The notes: a model not told the origin generated them from the sequence alone. Counted from the first letter of the stretch, positions 9,250 to 18,178 are shown. The stretch is 38,088 nt of DNA from Chromobacterium aquaticum (GCF_021129195.1 NZ_JAJOHW010000012.1:1-38088), one strand, 5' to 3'. Made by a program: numbers and translations.

Positions 9250-9708
9250 ATGAGCAATACGCTGAGCATACGTCCGCTGCGGGACGGGGATTTCGACGCT
9301 TGGCTGCCGTTGTGGCGCGGCTATCAGGATTTTTACCGGGTGGAACTGGATGAGGCCGCGGTTCAGGGCGCCTGGCGGCGTTTCCTGCTGCCTGAGCACG
9401 CGATGCGCGGCTGGCTGGCCTGGGACGGCGAACGCGCGGTGGGACTGGTGCACGTCGTGTTGCATCCCAGCAGCTGGACCTTGGGCGATTACTGTTATTT
9501 GCAGGATCTGTTCGTGGCCCAGGACTGCCGCGGCCTGGGCGCCGGCCGGCGCCTGATCGAATCGGTGTGCGAATGGGCGCGGCAGCGGCAGTGTTCGCGA
9601 GTGTATTGGCACACCCATGAAACCAACGCCACCGCGCGGCGGCTCTACGACCAGGTGGCGGAAAACGCCGGCTTCATTCAGTACCGCAAGCTGCTGACGC
9701 CGCTCTAG
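9250..9708 (+). CDS. GNAT family N-acetyltransferase
   Basis: A 152-residue GNAT protein. QDLFVAQDCRGLGAGRRLIE at about 84-103 is motif A, with the R-G-L-G-A-G pyrophosphate loop that holds acetyl-CoA. VYWHTHETNATARRLYDQ is the motif B region, where N-x-x-A-x-x-L-Y is typical. The acceptor substrate is unknown. ATG 9250 follows GGAGATAA. The TAG stop overlaps the TAG of the convergent YcaQ-like gene in the palindrome CTAG. Confidence 0.92.
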   Translation: MSNTLSIRPLRDGDFDAWLPLWRGYQDFYRVELDEAAVQGAWRRFLLPEHAMRGWLAWDGERAVGLVHVVLHPSSWTLGDYCYLQDLFVAQDCRGLGAGRRLIESVCEWARQRQCSRVYWHTHETNATARRLYDQVAENAGFIQYRKLLTPL

Positions 9709-10916
9709 GCCATCAGTTCGGCCGCCAGATTTCCCGGCGCGCGCGCCACGTGCAGCCGCGGCGCGCCGTGCCAGTCCGCCAGCTTTTGCAGCGCGGCCTT
9801 GAGATCGGCGGCTAGCCGCGCGCTGTGGCGCACGCCGGCTTCCAGATAGAGCGCCTTGACTTCGAACACGCCCTGAGCGCGATGGGCCTTGGCGTCCAGC
9901 CGGCCCACCAGCTTGCCGCGGTTGAGAATGGGCAACACGAAGTAGCCGTACTGGCGCTTGGGCGCCGGGGTATAGCATTCGATGCGGTAGTCGAAGTCGA
10001 ATAGTTCCGATGCGCGCTTGCGGTCCCAAACCAGCGGATCGAACGGCGACAGAATGGCGGTGGCACTGGCCTTGAGCTCGCCGGCGGCGACTTGCTCCAG
10101 CTGCGGCGCCAGGCCGGCATCGATGAACACATCGTGTTGCCAGCCGTCGATGCGCGCCGGGATCAGTTCGCCGGCATCGGCCAGCTGGTGCAGCATGGCA
10201 TCGTAGCGGCCGCGCTTGAGCCGATAGTAATCGGCCACCCAGCCGGCCTTGACCACGCCCAGCGCGCGGCAGCTATTGCGCAGCATCCGCCATTGCGCCT
10301 GCTCCGCCGTCGGCAGATCGCGCGCGTCGTCCCAGCCGGGCAGCACTCGTTCCGCCAGATCGTAGACGCGCTGGAAATTGCGTCTTTCCTTCACCATGAC
10401 CCGGCCCAGCGTGAACAGCACCTCCAGATGGCGCTTTTCCGGTTTCCAGTCCCACCAGCCGCCGCCCTTGCCGTCCTTGCGCTCGAAATCCGCCGAGCGC
10501 ACCGGGCCGTTGGCGTGTATGCCTTCGATCAAGGCGTCGATGTCGGCGCGGTGTTGTTCCAGCCAGCGCGGCGGGTTTTTCCAGCCCATCGCGTCCGGGT
10601 TCAGCATGCGGTGGCGCAGCAGACCGTAGTCTTCCGTCGGCACGAAGCAGGCTTCGTGCGCCCAGTATTCGAACACGCTGCCCTCGGCCAGCAATTGATC
10701 CAGCCAGGCGGTGTCGTAGCGGCCCAGGCGGCTGTGCAGCACCAGATAAGGACTGCGCGCCACCACGTGTATGGTGTCGATCTGCAATAGCGCCATGCGG
10801 CGGATGGCGGCCAACACATCCGCCTTGTCCGCCTTGCGGCGCGGCGGGGTCAACAGGCCCTGGGCCGCCAGTTGCAGGTGGCGGGCCTGCTGCAGGGATA
10901 GATGGAGGCTGGACAT
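9705..10916 (-). CDS. ycaQ: YcaQ/AlkX-type DNA glycosylase (winged-helix protein)
   Basis: A 403-residue protein of the HTH_42 superfamily, close in length to E. coli YcaQ (410). The family consists of tandem winged-helix glycosylases that unhook interstrand crosslinks and remove N7-alkylguanine. LLQIDTIHVVARSPYLVLHSRLG at about 43-65 carries a Q-x-D catalytic motif, characteristic of the YcaQ/AlkX subgroup, rather than the Q-x-Q of AlkZ. SPFDPLVWDRKR and GYFVLPIL(N) near 290-330 are conserved C-terminal blocks. The symbol is by family resemblance. A good ribosome site is not visible before ATG 10916. Its stop overlaps that of the GNAT gene. Confidence 0.88.
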   Translation of the reverse strand: MSSLHLSLQQARHLQLAAQGLLTPPRRKADKADVLAAIRRMALLQIDTIHVVARSPYLVLHSRLGRYDTAWLDQLLAEGSVFEYWAHEACFVPTEDYGLLRHRMLNPDAMGWKNPPRWLEQHRADIDALIEGIHANGPVRSADFERKDGKGGGWWDWKPEKRHLEVLFTLGRVMVKERRNFQRVYDLAERVLPGWDDARDLPTAEQAQWRMLRNSCRALGVVKAGWVADYYRLKRGRYDAMLHQLADAGELIPARIDGWQHDVFIDAGLAPQLEQVAAGELKASATAILSPFDPLVWDRKRASELFDFDYRIECYTPAPKRQYGYFVLPILNRGKLVGRLDAKAHRAQGVFEVKALYLEAGVRHSARLAADLKAALQKLADWHGAPRLHVARAPGNLAAELMA

Positions 10917-10981
10917 GTCATGGTCATGATCGGAAGCGATGAAGGACTATATCAAATCCTTGCGCCGGCTTGCGCGGCGAT

Positions 10982-11752
10982 TCAGGGCTTGTGGCCGCGG
11001 CTGGAGAAAAACTGCTTGATCAGCTGTTGATAACTGCCGTCCTCGCGCATTTTCTCCAGCGCCTGATTGAAGCGCTGCAGCAGGGGCAGTTGCGGCGAGG
11101 CCTTGTTGATGGCGAGATAAGTGGCCTTGCTGGCCAGGATGACCGGCGCGACGGCCAGGCCGGCATAGGCGCCACTCTGCAGCTTGGCGTCTATGCCTTC
11201 CTGCAGCATCAGCACCGCGTCCAGATTGCCGCGCAGCAAGAGCTGCAGGTTCTGCGCGTCGGAATCGCCATCGTAGGCCTTGAAGAGCCGTTCGGCGCGG
11301 GCATTGTCGAACTCGTCGCCATAACTCCAGCCGGCCATCACGCCGATGCGCTTATGGTCCAGATCCGGCAGGCCGCGGAAGTCGAGCGGATGCTGACGGA
11401 GGTAAACCACCACCACGTGTTCCTGGTACAGCGGCAGGCTGAAGTCGTAGCGCTGCGCGCGGCTGGCGGTCTTGTAGATGCCGGCCGCCGCCATCGCGCT
11501 GCGGTCAAGCTCGAACATCGCGCGGCGCCAGGCCAGCGCGCGCAGCCCGCAAGCCATGCCGGCCCGGTCGCAGACGGCGCTGACCAGCAGCGGATACAGG
11601 CCGTCTATCTTGTCGTGTTCCTGGTACATGAATGGCGGCGCATTGGCGTCCACCGCCACGGTGAGGACGTCGCCGTCCTGCGCGCGGCAGGGCGCGGACA
11701 GGCTGGCGCCAAGCAGCAGGACCAGGCCGAGGCGGCGGAGGCTAGCGATCAT
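10982..11752 (-). CDS. Periplasmic solute-binding protein, family 3 type
   Basis: A 256-residue protein with a signal peptide (residues ~1-24, ending SAPCRAQ) and a type 2 periplasmic binding fold resembling the amino-acid-binding family (SBP_bac_3). VAVDANAPPFMYQEHDKIDGLYPLLVSAVC is the first strand-loop region of that fold; FSLPLYQEHVVVVY and IGVMAGWSYGD are the hinge segments. No permease or ATPase genes are adjacent, so it may be an orphan sensor or serve a remote transporter. The ligand is unknown. The ribosome site before ATG 11752 is weak. Confidence 0.82.
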   Translation of the reverse strand: MIASLRRLGLVLLLGASLSAPCRAQDGDVLTVAVDANAPPFMYQEHDKIDGLYPLLVSAVCDRAGMACGLRALAWRRAMFELDRSAMAAAGIYKTASRAQRYDFSLPLYQEHVVVVYLRQHPLDFRGLPDLDHKRIGVMAGWSYGDEFDNARAERLFKAYDGDSDAQNLQLLLRGNLDAVLMLQEGIDAKLQSGAYAGLAVAPVILASKATYLAINKASPQLPLLQRFNQALEKMREDGSYQQLIKQFFSSRGHKP

Positions 11753-11810
11753 CGAGGCGAATCCGGAACACGCTGATCAGCTAAGCATAGTCGCTGTCGG
11801 CGACGGGAAA

Positions 11811-11837
11811 ACAAAAACGGAACCGTGAGGTTCCGTT
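11811..11837 (-). terminator. Terminator after pyruvate kinase
   Basis: ACGGAACC (11817-11824) and GGTTCCGT (11829-11836) form an 8-bp stem with a four-base loop. On the minus strand TTTTTGTTTTCCC follows. It lies 23 bp past the pyk stop. Confidence 0.88.
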
Positions 11838-11859
11838 GGTTTTGCCGATCAACTCGAAC

Positions 11860-13266
11860 TCAAGGGTAGACGATGCGCAGCAAATTGGTGGTGCCCGGCG
11901 TGCCGAACGGCACCCCGGCGATGATCACCATCGGTTTGCCATGTTCCGCCAGGCCCAGCTTGGTGGCGGCGAAAGTGGTTTTCACCACCATGTCTTCCAG
12001 GTTTTCCGCGTCCGGACCGTTATAGGCGACCACGCCCCAGACCAGGGTCAGCCGGCGCGCGGTGTCCAGTCGCGGCGAGATGCCGAGTATGGGGGTGTGC
12101 GGGCGTTCGCGCGCCAGCCGCAGGCAGGTGGAGCCGCTGGTGGTGAAGGCCGCGGACACGGTGACCGGCAGCAGCGAGCCCACTTTGCGCACACAGGCGG
12201 CGATGGCGTCGGCGCGGTCCGGCGCGTCGGCGGCGCTGTAATCCAGCGCCATCACCCGGCGGTAGTCCGGCGCGCTTTCCACGCGGCGGATCACCCGGTC
12301 CATGATGCGCACCGCTTCCAGCGGGAACTGGCCGGCGGCGGTTTCCGCCGACAGCATCACCGCGTCGGCGCCTTCGTAAACCGCGGTGGCCACGTCGTTG
12401 GCCTCGGCGCGGGTGGGGGTGGGCGCGGTGATCATCGATTCCAGCATCTGGGTGGCGACAATGACCGGGCGGCCCAGGTGGCGGCACTGATGGACGATGC
12501 GGCGCTGCACCACCGGCACGTCTTCCGGCGGCAGCTCCACGCCCAGATCGCCGCGCGCCACCATCACCGCGTCGGCCAGTTCGGTGATGGCGTCCAGTTC
12601 GTCCACCGCCGACGGTTTTTCGATCTTGACCATGATGCCCAGCTTCTGTCCCACCAGTTCGCGCAGTTCGCGCACATCGTTGGCGGTCTGCACGAAGGAC
12701 AGCGCCAGCCAGTCCGCGCCTTCCTTCAGCGCGAATTCGGCGTCCAGCCGGTCTTTATCGGTGATCGCCGACAGCGGCAGAATGGTCTGCGGCAGATTGA
12801 AGCCCTTGCGGCTGGACAACTCGCCGCCCACTTCCACCCGGGTGGCGATGCGGCGCGCTTCAACTTGTTCCACGTGAAACGCCAGTTTGCCGTCGTTGAC
12901 CAGGATGCGATGGCCGGGCTTGAGCGCGGCGAAGGCTTCCGGATGCGGCAGGCTGGCGCGTTGCGCGTCGCCGTCCACCTCGTCCAGCACGAAATCGAAG
13001 GCGTCGCCGGTATTCACCGTCACCGGCGCGGCGAACTGGCCGATGCGCAGCTTGGGACCCTGCAGATCCACCAGCACGCCCAGCGGGCGGCCGAGCGCGG
13101 CTTCGGCCGCGCGGATGGAGGCCAGACGCGCGCGATGGTCGTCATGGTTGCCGTGGCTCATATTGAGGCGGAACACGTTCACGCCGGAGCGCGCCAGTTC
13201 CAGGATGATTTCGGGCGTGCTGGACGCCGGGCCCAGCGTGGCGAGGATTTTGGTATTGCGAAGCAT
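11860..13266 (-). CDS. pyk: Pyruvate kinase
   Basis: A 468-residue pyruvate kinase, close to E. coli PykF (470), transferring phosphate from PEP to ADP in the last step of glycolysis. ILATLGPASS near the N-terminus and VNVFRLNMSHG are the first substrate blocks. MVKIEKPSAVDELDAI holds the catalytic Lys, AVMVARGDLGVELP binds Mg2+ and phosphate, and VIVATQMLESM follows. The C-terminal regulatory domain occupies about residues 345-468. The frame is open upstream, but ATG 13266 with AAAGGA nine bases before it begins the conserved fold. Codons of AFHVEQ contain a parS-like site. Confidence 0.97.
   Translation of the reverse strand: MLRNTKILATLGPASSTPEIILELARSGVNVFRLNMSHGNHDDHRARLASIRAAEAALGRPLGVLVDLQGPKLRIGQFAAPVTVNTGDAFDFVLDEVDGDAQRASLPHPEAFAALKPGHRILVNDGKLAFHVEQVEARRIATRVEVGGELSSRKGFNLPQTILPLSAITDKDRLDAEFALKEGADWLALSFVQTANDVRELRELVGQKLGIMVKIEKPSAVDELDAITELADAVMVARGDLGVELPPEDVPVVQRRIVHQCRHLGRPVIVATQMLESMITAPTPTRAEANDVATAVYEGADAVMLSAETAAGQFPLEAVRIMDRVIRRVESAPDYRRVMALDYSAADAPDRADAIAACVRKVGSLLPVTVSAAFTTSGSTCLRLARERPHTPILGISPRLDTARRLTLVWGVVAYNGPDAENLEDMVVKTTFAATKLGLAEHGKPMVIIAGVPFGTPGTTNLLRIVYP
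12866..12881. other. parS-like partition site 2 (inside pyk)
   Basis: TGTTCCACGTGAAACG matches the Bacillus-type consensus TGTTNCACGTGAAACA at 15 of 16 positions counting N as free. Against GTTTCACGTGAAAC its core has one mismatch at the degenerate position. It lies in codons for FHVE of pyruvate kinase. Confidence 0.75.
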
Positions 13267-13817
13267 GACAGTCCTTTGTGCCCGGTCCGGCCGCGGCATT
13301 GCGCGCGGGCGGGCATGGGCGGTGTTGATTGTGCCAATCACATCCGTGTGTCTTCCATCGAGGCTGCGCCGCGCTTGATGGAGTGTTTGTCATGCTGCCA
13401 CAGTCGGACTGTAGCGGCTTGACTACGTAAGGCCGGCGGCGGCGCGAGCCGAAAAATGCGCGGCGTTTGTGTGAATCCCGCCACGGCGGCCGGAAAAATG
13501 TTCGTTTTTTGCGCGTTTTGCCAGGCGCGCCCGCGTGGCGGTCGAGCTGTCGAAAACCTCGTCCCTAGCGGCGTTGGGGGCGAGGACAAGGACATTTTAT
13601 CTCCAGATAGAGACAAAAACTTTGTTGCAACACAGAGTCAGTGGAGAATCACGGCTGCCAATGCGCTGCAACATAGGGATTTTGCTCGATAACTTGCTGA
13701 AGCGGCACCATTTGTAGTGAGGCGCTACAGCGGCTAAACCCTTGTCTTTATTGCTTTGCAGCATAAATTGGAACAGCGCGAAAAGTCGCAGTATTAAGAT
13801 TTTTTTACGAAGAACGA
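13267..13817. other. Intergenic stretch between pyk and the glpK promoter, no gene seen
   Basis: Short open frames occur on both strands but none has a convincing ribosome site, codon pattern or recognisable protein. From about 13580 the DNA is noticeably more AT-rich than its neighbours. The pyk promoter must lie in the left part but was not identified. No inverted-repeat element or known RNA was recognised. Confidence 0.6.
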
Positions 13818-13845
13818 TTGACAAGCTTTTGGCTGGGCCTAGAAT
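13818..13845 (+). promoter_or_regulatory. Sigma-70 promoter of the glpK operon
   Basis: A perfect -35 TTGACA (13818-13823) and TAGAAT -10 (13840-13845) are separated by 16 bp. Transcription would begin near 13852, about 147 nt before glpK. Confidence 0.75.
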
Positions 13846-13848
13846 GGC

Positions 13849-13866
13849 TCGAAAATAAAACGAACG
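13849..13866 (+). promoter_or_regulatory. Possible GlpR-type operator at the glpK start point
   Basis: TCGAAAAT and AAACGAACG lie next to each other immediately after the -10 box. The AAACGAAC half resembles the TTCG/CGAA half-sites of DeoR-family GlpR and matches one arm of the inverted repeat before glpD. A repressor here would block initiation. Confidence 0.35.
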
Positions 13867-13998
13867 TCATAAGTACAAAAAGAAACATTATCAATACCTT
13901 GAGCGATGGAGCACGGCGCCTTGCCGGCATCCGTCGCCGCTGGCAACGAACGAACATTCAGACATTAGGCCGCCCATCGGCTGAACAGGAGAAACCCC

Positions 13999-15504
13999 AT
14001 GCAGGATCAATTCGTGTTGGCCTTGGATCAAGGCACCACCAGTTCTCGCGCCATTTTGTTCAATCGCAGCGGCGACATCGTGTCGCTGGCGCAGAAGGAG
14101 TTCCGCCAGATCTACCCGCAGCCGGGCTGGGTGGAACATGATCCGCAGGAAATCTGGGGCGGCCAGGTGGGCGTGGCGGCCGAGGCGGTGGCCAAGGCCG
14201 GCATCGACGGCCGCAGCATCGCCGCCATCGGCATCACCAACCAGCGTGAAACCACCATCGTGTGGGACCGCGAAACCGGCCATCCGGTCTACAACGCCAT
14301 CGTGTGGCAGGACCGCCGTACCGCCGAGTTCTGCGATGAACTGAAGGCGCGCGGCCTGGGTGAATTGATCCGTTCCAAGACCGGCTTGCTGGTGGACGCC
14401 TATTTCTCCGGCAGCAAGATCAAGTGGATTCTGGACAATGTGCCGGGCGCGCGCGATCGCGCCCGCGACGGCAAGCTGGCCTTCGGCACCGTGGACAGCT
14501 GGCTGATCTGGAACTTCACCCACGGCAAGGTGCACGTGACCGATGTGTCCAACGCCTCGCGCACCATGCTGTACAACATCCATAGCCTGGAATGGGACGC
14601 CGAGCTGCTGGACATCATGGGCATTCCGGCCAGCATGCTGCCGGAAGTGAAAAGCTCCAGCGAAGTCTACGGCCATACCCACGCCGCGCACCTGGGCGTG
14701 GAAATCCCCATCGCCGGCGTGGCCGGCGACCAGCAGGCGGCGCTGTTCGGCCAGCAATGCACCCGTCCCGGCATGGTGAAGAACACCTACGGCACCGGCT
14801 GCTTCATGATGCTGAACACCGGCGACGCGCCTATCGAATCCAAGAACAATCTGCTGACCACCATCGCCTGGAAGGTGGACGGCAAGGTGCAGTACGCGCT
14901 GGAAGGCTCCATCTTCATCGGCGGCGCGGTGGTCAAATGGCTGCGCGACGGCCTGGGCATCATCCGCCATTCCGCCGACGTCGGCCCGCTGGCCCAGGAA
15001 GTGGCCGACAGCGACGGCGTCTATCTGGTGCCGGCCTTCGCCGGCCTGGGCGCGCCGCACTGGAACCCGAACGCGCGCGGCACCATTGTCGGCGCCACCC
15101 TGGGCACCAAGGCCGCCCACATCGCCCGCGCGGCGCTGGACAGCATCGCCTACCAGACCATGGACGTGCTGAAAGCGATGGAAGCCGACGCCGGCCTCGA
15201 CATCGCCGAATTGCGCGTGGACGGCGGCGCCACCGTCAACGAACTGCTGATGCAGTTCCAGTCCGACATCCTGAGCGTGGACGTGGTGCGCCCCAAGATC
15301 ACCGAAACCACCGCGCTGGGCGCCGCCTATCTGGCCGGCCTCGCCGTCGGCTACTGGAAGAACGTCGACGACGTGCAGGGCCAGTGGCAGCTGGATCGCC
15401 GCTTCAAGCCGCAGCTGGAAGCCGCGCAAGTGAGCGGCAAGGTCAATGGCTGGCAGCGCGCGGTGAACGCCGCCAAGGTCTGGGCCGACGACGAACAAGC
15501 GTAA
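13999..15504 (+). CDS. glpK: Glycerol kinase
   Basis: A 501-residue FGGY-family kinase, the same length as E. coli GlpK, phosphorylating glycerol to sn-glycerol-3-phosphate with [19 protein letters not shown] at the N-terminus is the phosphate-1 loop; [10 protein letters not shown] and [14 protein letters not shown] bind glycerol; [13 protein letters not shown] carries the catalytic Asp; [19 protein letters not shown] is the C-terminal FGGY signature region. ATG 13999 follows CAGGAGAAA. First gene of glpK-glpF-glpT, reversing the common glpF-glpK order. A hairpin lies between it and glpF. Confidence 0.98.
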   Translation: MQDQFVLALDQGTTSSRAILFNRSGDIVSLAQKEFRQIYPQPGWVEHDPQEIWGGQVGVAAEAVAKAGIDGRSIAAIGITNQRETTIVWDRETGHPVYNAIVWQDRRTAEFCDELKARGLGELIRSKTGLLVDAYFSGSKIKWILDNVPGARDRARDGKLAFGTVDSWLIWNFTHGKVHVTDVSNASRTMLYNIHSLEWDAELLDIMGIPASMLPEVKSSSEVYGHTHAAHLGVEIPIAGVAGDQQAALFGQQCTRPGMVKNTYGTGCFMMLNTGDAPIESKNNLLTTIAWKVDGKVQYALEGSIFIGGAVVKWLRDGLGIIRHSADVGPLAQEVADSDGVYLVPAFAGLGAPHWNPNARGTIVGATLGTKAAHIARAALDSIAYQTMDVLKAMEADAGLDIAELRVDGGATVNELLMQFQSDILSVDVVRPKITETTALGAAYLAGLAVGYWKNVDDVQGQWQLDRRFKPQLEAAQVSGKVNGWQRAVNAAKVWADDEQA

Positions 15505-15535
15505 GCGGCGACGGTTTCACGCGCTGACTGGACCA

Positions 15536-15559
15536 GCCCGCCGCCTCTGAGCGGCGGGC
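15536..15559 (+). other. Intercistronic hairpin between glpK and glpF
   Basis: GCCCGCCGC and GCGGCGGGC form a 9-bp all-GC stem with loop CTCTGA. No U-run follows, so it is more likely an RNA stability or processing element, or a partial attenuator, than a terminator. Confidence 0.55.
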
Positions 15560-15589
15560 GGACGCACTCCTTATCTGGAAGAAACAATC

Positions 15590-16291
15590 ATGAATCCTTT
15601 AATGGGCGAATTCATCGGCACCGCCTTGCTGGTGCTGCTGGGCAATGGCGTGGTGGCCAATGTGCTGCTGAAAAACACCAAGGGTCACAATAGCGGCCTC
15701 ATCGTCATCGCCTTCGGCTGGGCGATGGCTGTCTTCGTCGGCGTGTTCAGCGTGGCGGCGATCAGCGGCGCCCACCTGAATCCGGCGGTATCGGTGGCGC
15801 TGGCGGTGGCCGGCAAGTTTGCCTGGGCCAAGGTGCCCGGCTATGTGCTGGCGCAGATGCTGGGCGGCATGACCGGCGCCGGCCTGATGTGGCTGATCTA
15901 CCGCAAGCATTTTGACAGCACCGACTGCGCCGACACCAAGCTGGCCACCTTCTGCACCGGCCCGGCCATCCGCAGCCTGCCGGGCAATCTGGTGTCCGAA
16001 ATCGTCGCCACCTTCGTGCTGGTGTTCGCCATCCTCAGCATGGTGGCGCCCAAGATGTCGCTCGGCGCCATCGACGCGCTGCCGGTGGCGCTGCTGGTGT
16101 TGGGCATCGGGGTGTCGCTGGGCGGCACCACCGGCTACGCGATGAGCCCGGCCCGCGATCTGGCGCCGCGCATCATGCACGCCCTGCTGCCGATTCCCGG
16201 CAAGCGCGACAGCGACTGGGGCTATGCCTGGGTGCCGGTGGTCGGTTCCCTGATCGGCGGCGCGCTGGCGGCGCTGGCCTATACCCTGTGA
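15590..16291 (+). CDS. glpF: Glycerol uptake facilitator (aquaglyceroporin)
   Basis: A 233-residue MIP-family channel in the inner membrane, passing glycerol to glycerol kinase. Six transmembrane helices are evident, and the first pore half-helix has the canonical NPA at 64-66 (SGAHLNPAVS). In the second half-helix the usual NPARD reads SPARD (186-190, GYAMSPARDL), so the second NPA is SPA. The codon AGC differs from Asn AAC by one base. The Arg and Asp after it, which mark glycerol-conducting members, are kept. The protein is shorter than E. coli GlpF (281). ATG 15590; it lies 85 bp after glpK. Confidence 0.95.
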   Translation: MNPLMGEFIGTALLVLLGNGVVANVLLKNTKGHNSGLIVIAFGWAMAVFVGVFSVAAISGAHLNPAVSVALAVAGKFAWAKVPGYVLAQMLGGMTGAGLMWLIYRKHFDSTDCADTKLATFCTGPAIRSLPGNLVSEIVATFVLVFAILSMVAPKMSLGAIDALPVALLVLGIGVSLGGTTGYAMSPARDLAPRIMHALLPIPGKRDSDWGYAWVPVVGSLIGGALAALAYTL

Positions 16292-16351
16292 TACCTGGCC
16301 GGCGCATGGCCCCTGTTCCGTGAACAGGCGCTGAAGGCCGGCTGCAGTTTT

Positions 16352-16382
16352 AGCGCGGCGGCGGACTCAACGCCGCCGCGCT
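16352..16382 (+). other. Intercistronic hairpin between glpF and glpT
   Basis: AGCGCGGCGGCG and CGCCGCCGCGCT form a perfect 12-bp stem with loop GACTCAA, without a following U-run. A smaller hairpin, CCTGTTC-CGT-GAACAGG (16312-16328), precedes it. They could stabilise the upstream glpK-glpF message or reduce read-through into glpT. Confidence 0.6.
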
Positions 16383-16431
16383 GGCAATCCACAGCCGACA
16401 AAGATCGGCCCACTAAAAAAAGAGGTGTTCC

Positions 16432-17778
16432 ATGATCAGTATGTTCCGTCCGGCGGCGCATCAGCCGCTATTGCCCTCCTCAGAGCAAGACAGCTTGTAC
16501 CGGAGACTGCGCTGGCAGATCTTCCTCGGTATTTTCTTCGGTTATGCCGGCTATTACCTGGTACGCAAGAATTTCTCGCTGGCCATGCCCTACCTGGTGG
16601 AGCAAGGCTATTCGCGCGGCGATCTGGGCTTCGCCATGTCCGGCGTCGCCATCGCCTACGGCATTTCCAAATTCCTGATGGGCGCGGTGTCTGACCGTTC
16701 CAACCCACGCGTCTTCCTCAGCGTTGGCCTGATCCTGTCCGCCGCCATCTTCCTGCTGATGGGCTTCGCCCCTTGGGCCACGTCCAGCGTCGGCATCATG
16801 TTCGTGCTGCTGTTCCTCAACGGCTGGTTCCAGGGCATGGGCTGGCCGGCCAGCGGCCGCACCATGGTGCACTGGTGGTCGCAGAAGGAGCGCGGCGGCA
16901 TCGTGTCGATCTGGAACTGCGCGCACAACGTCGGCGGCGGCATGATCGGCCCGCTGTTCATCCTGGGCATGGGTTGGTTCAACGACTGGCGCGCCGCCTT
17001 CTACGTGCCGGCCGCCGCCGCCATCGGCGTCGCCATCTTCGCTTACCTGACCATGCGCGACACCCCGCAGTCTTGCGGCCTGCCGCCGGTGGAAGCCTAT
17101 AAGAACGACTACCCGGAAGACTACGACGCCAGCCACGAGCAAGAACTGAGCGCGCGCGACATCTTCAAGAAGTACATCCTGCCCAACAAGCTGTTGTGGT
17201 ACATCGCCTTCGCCAACGTCTTCATCTACCTGCTGCGCTACGGCGTGCTGGACTGGGCGCCCACCTATCTGAAAGAGGTCAAGCACTTCTCGGTGGACAA
17301 ATCGTCGTGGGCTTACTTCCTGTACGAATGGGCCGGCATTCCCGGCACCCTGCTGTGTGGCTGGATGTCGGACAAGCTGTTCAAGGGCAACCGCGGCGCC
17401 ACCGGCATGTTGTTCATGGCCCTGGTGACGGTGGCCACCGTGGTGTACTGGCTGAACCCGGCCGGCAATCCCACCGTGGACATGCTGGCGCTGATCGCCA
17501 TCGGCTTCCTGATCTACGGCCCGGTGATGCTGGTGGGCCTGCACGCGCTGGAACTGGCGCCGAAGAAAGCCGCCGGCACCGCCGCCGGCTTCACCGGCCT
17601 GTTCGGCTATCTGGGCGGCTCGGTGGCCGCCAACGCGGTGGTCGGCTACACCGTCGATCACTTCGGCTGGGACGGCGGCTTCATGCTGATGGTGGGCTCT
17701 TGCGTCGCCGCCATCGTGCTGCTGGCTTTGACCACCTGGCATGGGCGTGATCAGGACGCCGCCTTGAACCGGATTTAG
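16432..17778 (+). CDS. glpT: Glycerol-3-phosphate transporter
   Basis: A 448-residue MFS organophosphate:phosphate antiporter, similar to E. coli GlpT (452), importing sn-glycerol-3-phosphate in exchange for phosphate. The signature region [24 protein letters not shown] (about 127-150) contains the family GMGWPP-like motif and the following Arg/Trp residues. [18 protein letters not shown] in helix 1 carries the Arg that contacts substrate phosphate. Twelve membrane segments are apparent. ATG 16432 follows AAGAGGTG. It is 140 bp after glpF across two hairpins and ends at a strong terminator. Confidence 0.96.
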   Translation: MISMFRPAAHQPLLPSSEQDSLYRRLRWQIFLGIFFGYAGYYLVRKNFSLAMPYLVEQGYSRGDLGFAMSGVAIAYGISKFLMGAVSDRSNPRVFLSVGLILSAAIFLLMGFAPWATSSVGIMFVLLFLNGWFQGMGWPASGRTMVHWWSQKERGGIVSIWNCAHNVGGGMIGPLFILGMGWFNDWRAAFYVPAAAAIGVAIFAYLTMRDTPQSCGLPPVEAYKNDYPEDYDASHEQELSARDIFKKYILPNKLLWYIAFANVFIYLLRYGVLDWAPTYLKEVKHFSVDKSSWAYFLYEWAGIPGTLLCGWMSDKLFKGNRGATGMLFMALVTVATVVYWLNPAGNPTVDMLALIAIGFLIYGPVMLVGLHALELAPKKAAGTAAGFTGLFGYLGGSVAANAVVGYTVDHFGWDGGFMLMVGSCVAAIVLLALTTWHGRDQDAALNRI

Positions 17779-17813
17779 ATCCCGCAGAGCCCGGCGGTGC
17801 CGGGCGCTTTACG

Positions 17814-17845
17814 AGGCGGCAGCTCAGCTTGCCGCCTATTTTTTT
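17814..17845 (+). terminator. Terminator after glpT
   Basis: AGGCGGCA and TGCCGCCT form an 8-bp stem with an 8-base loop, followed by ATTTTTTT. A second hairpin, GCCCGGC-GGT-GCCGGGC (17789-17805), lies just upstream. glpD is therefore probably transcribed separately. Confidence 0.92.
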
Positions 17846-17900
17846 GCGTATTTCCGCGTTTTTTCGGTTAAACCGCAAAAATCGCGTGTTAACAGCATTA

Positions 17901-17939
17901 AAACGAAAGCAAAATGTTGTATTTTTGTTCGTTTATAAT
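17901..17939 (+). promoter_or_regulatory. glpD promoter region with inverted-repeat operator
   Basis: A perfect -10 TATAAT (17934-17939) lies at the edge of an inverted repeat: AAACGAAAGCAAAA (17901-17914) and, as reverse complement of 17922-17934, AAACGAACAAAAA. The half-sites resemble DeoR-family (GlpR) CGAA elements and share AAACGAAC with the site after the glpK -10. No good -35 is seen at 16-18 bp. Promoter position fair, regulator inferred. Confidence 0.5.
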
Positions 17940-18003
17940 TATTCTGGGTAGGATGGCATCGCTGGAGCGCTGACGCGCGCCAGCGAGGGAATAACAGCTT
18001 CTA

Positions 18004-18145
18004 AGAACGTGTTTACGATCTCGCGAGCTAAGGCGAGACAAGGCGAAAACGGGCGAGAAAGCGGAATGTACTCGTGGTACATGAGCATTTTGAACTCGGT
18101 TTCAACGCGGTATCGCCGACGCGCAGCAGATCGTAAACAGGTTCT
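18004..18145 (-). repeat. MITE-like repeat, family 1, copy 2 (in glpD leader)
   Basis: A 142-bp copy in the opposite orientation to copy 1. Ends: AGAACGTGTTTACGATCT and, as reverse complement, AGAACCTGTTTACGATCT, matching at 17 of 18 positions. The centre has ATGTAC-TCGTG-GTACAT. It lies between the glpD promoter and its ribosome site, so it would be transcribed into the glpD leader. Confidence 0.85.
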
Positions 18146-18178
18146 AAGCAGGCCCCTGGGAAGAAAGAGGTAGGGAAG

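Noticed and set aside
9746-9755. Other CACGTG sequences as further parS sites (for example near 9750, 10767, 11416, 28882 and 35046)
   Set aside because: They keep only the central six bases; the flanking GTTT/AAAC arms are absent.
11836-13422. A 528-codon frame opposite pyruvate kinase
   Set aside because: It is the antisense shadow of pyk, His- and Arg-rich as expected for high-GC antisense frames. The same reason removes other long antisense frames, such as those opposite thiC, glpK, glpT, glpD and rlhA.
13338-13824. Short open frames in the pyk-glpK gap
   Set aside because: They overlap each other on both strands, lack ribosome sites and resemble no protein; the interval is treated as non-coding.
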